From NCBI GenBank assembly GCA_049315325.1, contig JBMOKJ010000007.1:62001-126000 (forward strand): a stretch of DNA of 64,000 nt, given 5' to 3'. This DNA comes from CAXXIC01 sp049315325 (lineage in GTDB: Bacteria > Bacteroidota > Bacteroidia > Bacteroidales > UBA7332). A program made the translations under genes and the position numbers. Shown here one piece after another: positions 1 to 6,907 of the stretch; position 1 is the first letter of the stretch; every line of letters begins with the position of its first letter. The notes beneath the pieces were generated by a model that ran no database searches, was not told where the DNA came from, and saw only the letters and a program-made list of their open reading frames with translations.

Positions 1-2
1 TT

Positions 3-695
3 TACGGAGCAGAAAATCTATCACTTATCCCCGGAGAAATTGGAGCTGCGGCTGTTCAGAATATTGGTGCTTATGGCGTTGAAATAAAAGATATTATCGA
101 GAAGATCGATGCAATAGAAATTGCAACTGGTTCGAAACGAATTTTCAACACCTCAGATTGCAAATATGCTTATAGAGAAAGTGTTTTCAAGAAAGAGTTA
201 AAGAGCAAATACATTATCACATACGTCACTTTAAAACTATCTAAGACTCCTTCTTTCAAATTGGATTACGGAAATATCCAAGATGCCTTAGCAAGTAAGG
301 GGGAAACAAACCTACGAACAATTAGAGAAACAATTATTGAGATACGGGAGAACAAATTGCCAAATCCTGAAGTCGTAGGTAATGCAGGGAGTTTTTTCAT
401 GAATCCCTATATTACAATGGACCAATTCACATTGCTCAAATCATTTTATCCGGCATTACCTCACTATCCTGTTTCTGAAAAGGAGGTCAAAGTGCCTGCG
501 GCTTGGTTAATTGAGCAATGTGGTTGGAAAGGGAAAATCTTTGGTAATGCAGGAGTACATGACAAGCAAAGTTTGGTATTAATAAACAGAGGTGGTGCAA
601 AAGCTATCGAAATAATCGAGCTTTCGAATCAAATTAGAGCATCGGTGAAGCAAAAATTCCAAATAGAATTAACCCCAGAGGTAATTTTTGTATGA
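3..695 (+). CDS. murB: UDP-N-acetylenolpyruvoylglucosamine reductase, C-terminal part (5' end outside window)
   Basis: MurB reduces UDP-GlcNAc-enolpyruvate to UDP-MurNAc with NADPH and FAD, a cytosolic step of peptidoglycan precursor synthesis. The frame is already open at the window edge and runs from base 3. The first visible residues contain the FAD-domain signature (GAENLSLIPGEIGAA, then QNIGAYGVEI). Further on, NAGSFFMNP matches the conserved active-site segment with its catalytic serine, and the C-terminal domain follows (AAWLIEQCGWKG, FGNAGVHDKQSLVLIN). The start codon is missing. The stop codon overlaps the start of the downstream hydrolase in an ATGA arrangement, so the two are probably translationally coupled. 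Confidence 0.95.
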   Translation, partial: YGAENLSLIPGEIGAAAVQNIGAYGVEIKDIIEKIDAIEIATGSKRIFNTSDCKYAYRESVFKKELKSKYIITYVTLKLSKTPSFKLDYGNIQDALASKGETNLRTIRETIIEIRENKLPNPEVVGNAGSFFMNPYITMDQFTLLKSFYPALPHYPVSEKEVKVPAAWLIEQCGWKGKIFGNAGVHDKQSLVLINRGGAKAIEIIELSNQIRASVKQKFQIELTPEVIFV

Positions 696-1450
696 CATCA
701 ATAAATTTTCTTGGAACTGGAACCTCCACGGGAGTACCCGAAATTGGATGTCAATGTGAAGTTTGCAACTCAAAAGATAACCGTGACAATCGATTAAGAA
801 CTTCTGTTTTGATTAAACACCAAGGAAAAACGGTGCTTATTGATTGTGGGCCTGACTTTCGGTATCAAATGATTAGGTCCAAGACCACACATATTGACGC
901 GGTGCTTATAACACATGAACATTATGATCACATTGGTGGATTAGATGATTTGCGACCATTTACACGCCGCAAAGACATTCCTATATTCGCTGAAGCAAGT
1001 GTCATTCAAAAGTTAAGAGAAAGAATGCCATACTGCTTCCAGTTGAATCCATACCCTGGTGTTCCAAGGTTGAATTTGAAAGAAATTGGTTTATCTGCAT
1101 TTGATTTTGATGGAGTAGAGATAACCCCAATACGAATTATGCATGGTAAATTGCCCATTCTTGGGTTCCGTATTGGCAATATTGCCTTCTTAACAGACCT
1201 TACCGATATTCCAAAGGAAGAATATAAAAAACTCGAAAATTTGGATGTGTTAATAATTGGGGCTTTGCGTAAACAACAACATATTTCGCATCAGACATTA
1301 CAAGAGGCAATTGCTAAAATCAATATTATCAAGCCAAAACAGGCATACATCATACATACTAGCCACCATTTAGGGCTCCACAAAGATATATCTGACGAAC
1401 TTCCGTTAAATATATCTTTGTCATACGACGCACTGGAAGTTGAAATTTGA
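692..1450 (+). CDS. MBL-fold metallo-hydrolase, PhnP-like
   Basis: A 252-residue metallo-beta-lactamase-fold protein. The metal-binding motif THEHYDHIGGLDD lies near residues 73-86. A further likely ligand is the aspartate in FLTDLTD, and a late His cluster (HTSHHLG) completes the di-metal site. The N-terminus (FLGTGTSTGVPEIGCQC, then two more Cys) has the Cys-rich opening common in PhnP-type phosphodiesterases. The substrate is unknown; PhnP itself cleaves cyclic phosphodiesters, but there are no phn genes here. The gene overlaps murB by four bases and is convergent with rfbC, with only four bases between the stops. No signal peptide is visible, so it is probably cytosolic. Confidence 0.85.
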   Translation: MTSINFLGTGTSTGVPEIGCQCEVCNSKDNRDNRLRTSVLIKHQGKTVLIDCGPDFRYQMIRSKTTHIDAVLITHEHYDHIGGLDDLRPFTRRKDIPIFAEASVIQKLRERMPYCFQLNPYPGVPRLNLKEIGLSAFDFDGVEITPIRIMHGKLPILGFRIGNIAFLTDLTDIPKEEYKKLENLDVLIIGALRKQQHISHQTLQEAIAKINIIKPKQAYIIHTSHHLGLHKDISDELPLNISLSYDALEVEI

Positions 1451-1454
1451 GGCT

Positions 1455-1991
1455 CTATAATTCACTCAGAAGTTTTCCTACTTTGTCTTTGTCAGACATC
1501 AAACATTTTTCAATGGGAACTCTCCAATCTATACCCAAAGCTGGGTCTGTAGCCAAGAGACAACCTTCCGATTGAGGCGCATATGTATTATCTACTTGGT
1601 ACCCAAAAATGGCAGTATCACTCAAAACAACGAATCCATGAGCCATACCTCGAGGTACAAATAATTGAAGCGAATTATCTTCAGAAAGTTCTATTGCAAT
1701 ATGCTTTCCATAAGTTGGTGATTCTGGACGGATATCTACTACAACATCTAATACAGAGCCGACTACAGCACGAACAAGCTTTGCTTGAGCCATCTCACCT
1801 TTTTGAAAATGAAGTCCGCGAAGGACGCCATAAGAGGATTTTGATTCATTATTTTGAATAAAACTCACACAACCTATATGAGTTTCAAATTGTTCTTTTT
1901 TGAATGTCTCCATAAAATAGCCACGTGAGTCACCATATTTTGGAACCTCTATAAGCCAAACACCTTTAATATTTAATTCAGTAAACTTCAT
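1455..1991 (-). CDS. rfbC: dTDP-4-dehydrorhamnose 3,5-epimerase
   Basis: RfbC (RmlC) epimerises C3 and C5 of dTDP-4-keto-6-deoxyglucose, the third step to dTDP-L-rhamnose for surface polysaccharides. At 178 residues it has the usual family length. Visible hallmarks are the opening DSRGYFMETF, the catalytic His in GLHFQKGEMAQAKLVR, and the cupin strand VPRGMAHGFVVLSD. It is the last gene of a minus-strand group, 17 bases after the Gfo/Idh/MocA gene. The other dTDP-rhamnose genes (rfbA, rfbB, rfbD) are not in the window, so this copy either works with enzymes elsewhere or serves a different dTDP-sugar. Confidence 0.92.
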   Translation of the reverse strand: MKFTELNIKGVWLIEVPKYGDSRGYFMETFKKEQFETHIGCVSFIQNNESKSSYGVLRGLHFQKGEMAQAKLVRAVVGSVLDVVVDIRPESPTYGKHIAIELSEDNSLQLFVPRGMAHGFVVLSDTAIFGYQVDNTYAPQSEGCLLATDPALGIDWRVPIEKCLMSDKDKVGKLLSEL

Positions 1992-2008
1992 ACCTCTATT
2001 GCATTGAA

Positions 2009-3028
2009 TTATTTCAATTTGTATATTCGTTCAATCATACTCACAACTTTCACCCCATCACTTGCATCAGTTGTAATCTCTTCACCTCGTAATAACACAT
2101 CAGTTACATTTTGTATCACAAAATGATGATTTTGAGCAGAGCCTTTATAAGCTCCATAATCATTGCCAGGATTTGTAGGTTCCAATACTGGTGCGATATA
2201 ATCTTTTATATGACAATACTCAACTTCGTTCATGTATTGACCACCTACCCGCACACTGCCATTCTTAGCAACAATTGTCAAACTACTTTCTTGGTTAGCA
2301 TCCCAAACGGCTGTTGAATAATGGATAGAACCCATTCCTCCTTTTTCGAATTCAAAGTTTACAAGTCCTGTATCTTCAAAATCTGTTAGATTCTCATGGG
2401 AAAAGTCAGAAAAACGAGCGAAAATATTTTTAATGTCTCCAAACAGCCAATACAAGATATCTACAAAATGAGAAAACTGGGTAAACAAGGTTCCTCCATC
2501 AAGCTCTGAAGTTCCATGCCAACTAGTCGGCAGATAATACCGCTCATCTCGATTCCAAAAGCAATTTATTTGGACTAAAAATATTTCACCAAGAATATTG
2601 TTGTCAATCAATTCTTTCAACCAAACCGAAGGGGGTGAATATCTATTTTGCATCACGCAAAATACCTTTTTATGAAATTTCTCAGCAATTTCTAGAACTT
2701 CTACTGCATCCGACTCTGTCAAAGCCATTGGCTTTTCGATCACCACATGACAATCAGCCTTAATTGCTTCAATTGCCAAAGATGCATGCAAACCATTTGG
2801 AACACAAACTGACACAACCTTGTGTTCAGCACTAGATGATTCTAAACTTTTAAGAAAAGAATCGTAGTCTGAATAGAATGGGACATTAAAAGCGGCTACA
2901 TTAAGATGTTCTTCAGATAGTATATCACATAACGCAATAAGTTCTGTGTCAACGTTACGCGAAATCATCTCTGCATGGCGTTTACCTATATGGCCACAAC
3001 CGACAACACCAAATGCAACTTTACCCAT
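2009..3028 (-). CDS. Gfo/Idh/MocA-family sugar-nucleotide dehydrogenase
   Basis: A 339-residue NAD(P)-dependent oxidoreductase. The Rossmann motif GVVGCGHIGKRHAEMI is at the N-terminus, and EKPMALTESDA near residue 95 carries the conserved EKP lysine. The C-terminal beta-sheet domain includes GGTLFTQFSHFVDILYWLFG. The sequence resembles WlbA/WbpB proteins, which oxidise C3 of UDP-GlcNAc-uronate, and its position behind a UDP-sugar 6-dehydrogenase fits a sugar-nucleotide role; the exact substrate is an inference. It lies 21 bases after ugd and 17 before rfbC, so all three are probably one transcript. Confidence 0.85.
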   Translation of the reverse strand: MGKVAFGVVGCGHIGKRHAEMISRNVDTELIALCDILSEEHLNVAAFNVPFYSDYDSFLKSLESSSAEHKVVSVCVPNGLHASLAIEAIKADCHVVIEKPMALTESDAVEVLEIAEKFHKKVFCVMQNRYSPPSVWLKELIDNNILGEIFLVQINCFWNRDERYYLPTSWHGTSELDGGTLFTQFSHFVDILYWLFGDIKNIFARFSDFSHENLTDFEDTGLVNFEFEKGGMGSIHYSTAVWDANQESSLTIVAKNGSVRVGGQYMNEVEYCHIKDYIAPVLEPTNPGNDYGAYKGSAQNHHFVIQNVTDVLLRGEEITTDASDGVKVVSMIERIYKLK

Positions 3029-3049
3029 TGATTTTTTGAATAGCCAGTA

Positions 3050-4357
3050 TCAAATTGAGAAATACTCGAATCCGTAATCTGCCATATCCTCTTTTTTGAA
3101 GAGATTACGGCCATCAACTATCACTTTTTGATTCATTACTTTTTGAAGCACAGACCAAGTAGGTAAGCGGAATTGCTTCCATTCCGTAACAATCAAGAGT
3201 GCATCAGCATCAACGGCTGCATCATACATATCTTTTGCATAATCCACTATATCTCCAATGCGACGATGCGTTTCTTCAATTGCAATCGGGTCATACACTC
3301 TCACCTTGCATCCTGCATCAAGTAAAAGATCAATAATAACTAAAGATGGAGCCTCACGCATATCATCAGTTTCAGGCTTAAAGGACAATCCCCACATTGC
3401 AATTGTTTTACCTTTTAGATTTCCAGAATAGAAGTTGTTTAATTTTTCGAAAACAACCTTTTTCTGCAACTCATTAACCTCTTCAACCGCATCAAGTACA
3501 CGCATATTGTATCCAAACTTCTCCGCAGTCTTAATCAATGCCTTGACATCTTTTGGAAAGCAAGAGCCTCCATAGCCACATCCAGGGAAAAGGAATTTTT
3601 TACCAATACGAGGATCACTTCCAATACCATCACGAACACGATTGACATCAGCACCTACTAACTGACATAAATTGGCAATATCGTTCATAAAACTGATGCG
3701 AGTTGCAAGCATAGCATTTGCTGCATATTTTGTCATTTCTGCTGATGGAACATCCATAAATATCATTTTGTAGTCGCTTCGCATAAATGGAGCATACAGA
3801 GTCTCCATCAAGTGACGAGCTCTCTCCGACTCCACACCCACAACCACGCGATCGGGGCGCATGAAATCGTCAATTGCAGCACCTTCTTTCAAAAATTCTG
3901 GATTTGAAGCAACGTCAAATGGGATATCAACGCCACGTTTTTGCAACTCTTCGGTAATAGCATTTTTAACCAAAACGGCTGTGCCAACTGGAACAGTACT
4001 TTTGGTTGCAATAACCAAATATTTATTCATATATCGACCGACTGTGCGGGCAACTTCAATAACATATTTCAAATCTGCACTACCATCTTCATCGGGTGGA
4101 GTACCAACCGCACTGAACACAATATCCACATCATTCAGACAAGCGGATAAATCAGTTGAGAAATTTAATCGACCTGAAGCAAAATTTCTTTTCACAAGCT
4201 CTTCCAATCCTGGTTCGTAAATTGGTAAGATGCCATTGTGAAGGTTTTCAATCTTTTTCTTATCAACATCCACACAATTGACTTCAACTCCCATTTCAGC
4301 AAAACAGGTACCTGTAACAAGACCGACATATCCGGTTCCAACAACGGCAATTTTCAT
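3050..4357 (-). CDS. ugd: UDP-glucose 6-dehydrogenase
   Basis: Oxidises UDP-glucose to UDP-glucuronate with two NAD+, supplying uronic acids for exopolysaccharide or capsule. The 435-residue length is typical. The N-terminal Rossmann site reads GTGYVGLVTGTCFAEMG. The catalytic segment GCGYGGSCFPKDVKAL near residue 255 contains the nucleophilic cysteine, and the C-terminal UDP-binding domain begins around GLSFKPETDDMREAPS. It is the first of three tightly packed minus-strand genes (ugd, Gfo/Idh/MocA, rfbC). A related UDP-GlcNAc or UDP-ManNAc dehydrogenase is possible but less likely, given the YEPGLEEL and GSCFPKD context. Confidence 0.92.
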   Translation of the reverse strand: MKIAVVGTGYVGLVTGTCFAEMGVEVNCVDVDKKKIENLHNGILPIYEPGLEELVKRNFASGRLNFSTDLSACLNDVDIVFSAVGTPPDEDGSADLKYVIEVARTVGRYMNKYLVIATKSTVPVGTAVLVKNAITEELQKRGVDIPFDVASNPEFLKEGAAIDDFMRPDRVVVGVESERARHLMETLYAPFMRSDYKMIFMDVPSAEMTKYAANAMLATRISFMNDIANLCQLVGADVNRVRDGIGSDPRIGKKFLFPGCGYGGSCFPKDVKALIKTAEKFGYNMRVLDAVEEVNELQKKVVFEKLNNFYSGNLKGKTIAMWGLSFKPETDDMREAPSLVIIDLLLDAGCKVRVYDPIAIEETHRRIGDIVDYAKDMYDAAVDADALLIVTEWKQFRLPTWSVLQKVMNQKVIVDGRNLFKKEDMADYGFEYFSI

Positions 4358-4461
4358 AATTATTGAAATTTTAAGATTATAATACGAATTGTAGACAAAA
4401 ATATAAAAGTTAATCTATGATTTGCGTTATTTGAAATAAAAATGTGCGAAAACTGATTATT

Positions 4462-5616
4462 TTATCTTCTTTTTGAGAATCTTCCCGCAATTTTATATCT
4501 AAAATCAGTAATCGGTTGAATAAAATCATAAATAATCAACGAGCCAAAATGGGAAAGTTCGCCAAAAATCTTACCCGTTTTATTTAAAATGACTGTTTGT
4601 AAAACAAATCTAATCAAAAATAGTGGTCCTGCCACTACAAATAGTTTCCAATAGTCGATGCCCCAAAGAATTGTAACACATAAAAGGAAATAGAAAAAAT
4701 ACCTGCTGAAGCTTTCAAATCCAAAAATGCCTGATGAACGTCTTTTGAGGAATTGAGAGGTAATTCCATAAGATTGCTTCTGAATTCTCCACGCTTTATC
4801 AAATTGATAGAAATGGGCTCTCGTTACAGATTCTGAAGCTATTTCAATACGTGTATTATTTTTGTTGGCAATGCGATTAATAAACAGGTCATCATCACCA
4901 TCTCTTAGCTTAAGAAATCCAGAGAAACCTCCTCCATTTTTAAAGAATAATTCTTTACGGTAAGCCAAATTACGCCTTACACCCATAAATGGACAACCGA
5001 ATGATGCCATTGCCAAATAACGCATACTAAAAAACAGATTATCCAAAGATCGGAAGATGGACTTAATTGATTTCGGATAATTGAAAGAAGCATACATTAA
5101 AACTACGTCAGTTTCAGGAGTGAAGTTACGAGCAATAGAGGCAATCCAATTTGGACTCGACACTTCGCAATTCGCTTCTGTGGTCAAAATCCAATCATAC
5201 TTTGCGGCTTTTAAAGCAACAGTCATTGCCAATTTCCTGCGGCTATGATTTTTAGCCTCCTCAGGGATATAAGTTTGATAAAGGTGTTGGTGTTTCGACT
5301 CGAGAATAGTTAACAGATCTTTTGTATCGTCGGTAGAGCCATCGTTTACCACGATTACCTCATATTTAGAGTATTGTTGATTGAGAATTGAAGGTAAAAA
5401 TTGCGTCAAGTTATCTGCATCGTTGCAAGCGTAAACTATCACCGAAACTGGCACTTGCTCTTCTGTATATAGAAGTTGACCTTTATCAGAACGCTTTTTG
5501 TGTACTAATAGTCGTCTATATATTGTTAGATAAAAGGTAATTTGAATTAAAAAAAATGCAAATAGAGTTGAAATAAGAATCCATTCGCAGGGAAGAAAAA
5601 GATTTTGCAAAACCAT
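4462..5616 (-). CDS. Membrane glycosyltransferase, family 2
   Basis: A 384-residue GT2 enzyme predicted to sit in the inner membrane and transfer a sugar from a nucleotide donor. One hydrophobic segment at residues 10-35 precedes the GT-A domain. That domain shows VSVIVYACNDADN, VNDGSTDDTKDLL (donor/metal site), a TEAN segment in the DxD position, and the acceptor motif GDDDLFINR. Two hydrophobic stretches around residues 300-345 form a C-terminal membrane anchor. It lies 104 bases upstream of ugd on the same strand and probably belongs to the same surface-polysaccharide group. The specific sugar cannot be read from the sequence. Confidence 0.85.
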   Translation of the reverse strand: MVLQNLFLPCEWILISTLFAFFLIQITFYLTIYRRLLVHKKRSDKGQLLYTEEQVPVSVIVYACNDADNLTQFLPSILNQQYSKYEVIVVNDGSTDDTKDLLTILESKHQHLYQTYIPEEAKNHSRRKLAMTVALKAAKYDWILTTEANCEVSSPNWIASIARNFTPETDVVLMYASFNYPKSIKSIFRSLDNLFFSMRYLAMASFGCPFMGVRRNLAYRKELFFKNGGGFSGFLKLRDGDDDLFINRIANKNNTRIEIASESVTRAHFYQFDKAWRIQKQSYGITSQFLKRRSSGIFGFESFSRYFFYFLLCVTILWGIDYWKLFVVAGPLFLIRFVLQTVILNKTGKIFGELSHFGSLIIYDFIQPITDFRYKIAGRFSKRR

Positions 5617-5687
5617 AAACGAAACTTTGTAAGAAAATTGAATTGCAAAGATAGCTTAAATGTTAAATCTCAGAAATTATAATACAA

Positions 5688-5724
5688 TAAAAAAGGAGAT
5701 AAATTTTAATGTATTTATCTCCTT
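5688..5724 (-). terminator. Intrinsic terminator after the secreted EEP nuclease
   Basis: A 12-bp perfect stem, AAGGAGATAAAT / ATTTATCTCCTT (5693-5704 and 5713-5724), has an 8-base loop. On the minus strand it is followed by TTTTT. It lies 20 bases past the stop of the gene ending at 5744. Confidence 0.75.
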
Positions 5725-5743
5725 CCTCATTTATCACATTTGT

Positions 5744-6772
5744 TTATTTAATCTCTTTAACCATATATACAATGGACGGAAAGTGGTCGCTATATCCGTT
5801 TAGCCAAACACCACCAGCAGATGTACGTAGCGGGTAACCTTTGTACTCTCCTTCTTGTTGTTTCAAAAACTCACGATTAAAAATCTCAGCTTTAAAGAAT
5901 TTATAGCTTGATTTATCATTTCCCAATAATTTATCGTTTACCATGATTTGATCAAAAAGGTTCCATTCGCCTTTGTATGCCAAAGTTCCGATTCCACTTT
6001 CATGTATTTTAGCAAATGGATTAAACAAACCACCTTTACGAACATCACCTTCATCTCTTACTGCACCAAGAACTTTTCGAACACTCACATTCGATGGGTC
6101 ATCATTTAAGTCACCCATAACCAAAACCTTAGTTTCAGGCCAAACTTGCTCAACTGAATCTACTATACTTTTAGCTAATGCTGCAGCAGCTTCTCTCATT
6201 GGTGAAGAGTGTTCTTCTCCCCCTCTTCGAGATGGCCAATGATTAATGACGATGTGAAACAGCTCACCGTCAATGCGGCCACGCACAACTAACTGATCAC
6301 GTGTTCTAAAATTTGGCTCCGCTTTAACAAATAATGTACGTGTCTGACTTGCTTCTAGTGTGAAAAGTTTTGGATTGTAAATCAATCCGACATCAATACC
6401 ACGTCTATCGGGTGAATCATAGTGCACAATCTGATAATTTCGATCAACTAGACTTTTTTGTTTAATCAAATCTTGCATAACTTGAAGGTTTTCAACCTCA
6501 GACACACCAATAGCTGCAAATCCATTTTTACACCTCTCTAATGCTAATTTACTCAAAACAGATGACATATTTTGTAGTTTATTACTATATTTGTACGTGT
6601 CCCAATGTGCTGACCCATTTGGCGTATATTCGGAATCATTTGCACCTGGAATTGTATCAAACAAATTCTCTAAATTATAAAAAGCAATTGCTTGCAATTT
6701 ATACTTTTTTTCTTGCGAAAACACAACAGTTGTTACAAGAAGTAAATAAATAAAAAAAGTTTTTTTAATCAT
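5744..6772 (-). CDS. Secreted endonuclease/exonuclease/phosphatase-fold protein
   Basis: A 342-residue EEP-fold enzyme with an N-terminal signal peptide (MIKKTFFIYLLLVTTVVFSQ). The fold's metal and catalytic motifs appear in order: FYNLENLFD, SEVENLQV, NHWPSRRGGEE (catalytic His), GDLNDDPS and the C-terminal SDHFP pair. The family cleaves phosphodiester or phosphomonoester bonds in DNA, RNA, phosphoinositides or sphingolipids; this exported form with NHWPSRRGG is most like secreted bacterial nucleases. It is divergent from a TonB receptor and two OB-fold lipoproteins, with mirrored promoter boxes between them. I infer a joint role in degrading and importing an extracellular phosphate-containing polymer, perhaps nucleic acid. 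Confidence 0.85.
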   Translation of the reverse strand: MIKKTFFIYLLLVTTVVFSQEKKYKLQAIAFYNLENLFDTIPGANDSEYTPNGSAHWDTYKYSNKLQNMSSVLSKLALERCKNGFAAIGVSEVENLQVMQDLIKQKSLVDRNYQIVHYDSPDRRGIDVGLIYNPKLFTLEASQTRTLFVKAEPNFRTRDQLVVRGRIDGELFHIVINHWPSRRGGEEHSSPMREAAAALAKSIVDSVEQVWPETKVLVMGDLNDDPSNVSVRKVLGAVRDEGDVRKGGLFNPFAKIHESGIGTLAYKGEWNLFDQIMVNDKLLGNDKSSYKFFKAEIFNREFLKQQEGEYKGYPLRTSAGGVWLNGYSDHFPSIVYMVKEIK

Positions 6773-6793
6773 AATATTTTAAAATTTTAAGTT

Positions 6794-6801
6794 TACCTTT
6801 G
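6794..6801 (+). promoter_or_regulatory. Candidate -7 box TACCTTTG for the TonB receptor operon
   Basis: TACCTTTG matches the Bacteroidota TAnnTTTG -7 consensus. It would give a leader of about 100 bases before the ATG at 6908. I see no TTG at the right distance upstream, so this arm is weaker than its mirror image on the other strand. Confidence 0.45.
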
Positions 6802-6820
6802 CCAAAATTACACAACTGCA

Positions 6821-6850
6821 CAAAGGTAAAATTAAAAATTACTTTATCAA
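6821..6850 (-). promoter_or_regulatory. Bacteroidota-type promoter for the secreted nuclease
   Basis: On the minus strand, TTG (6850-6848) is followed after 19 bases by TACCTTTG (6828-6821), the spacing and sequence of a sigma-ABfr promoter. The ATG of the nuclease lies about 49 bases downstream. The -7 box is the exact mirror of the plus-strand box at 6794-6801. Confidence 0.65.
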
Positions 6851-6907
6851 TTTTGTTAAGTATTTTTTATAAAAAAATTAATTAAACTTGCACTTAAATC
6901 AAATTTT

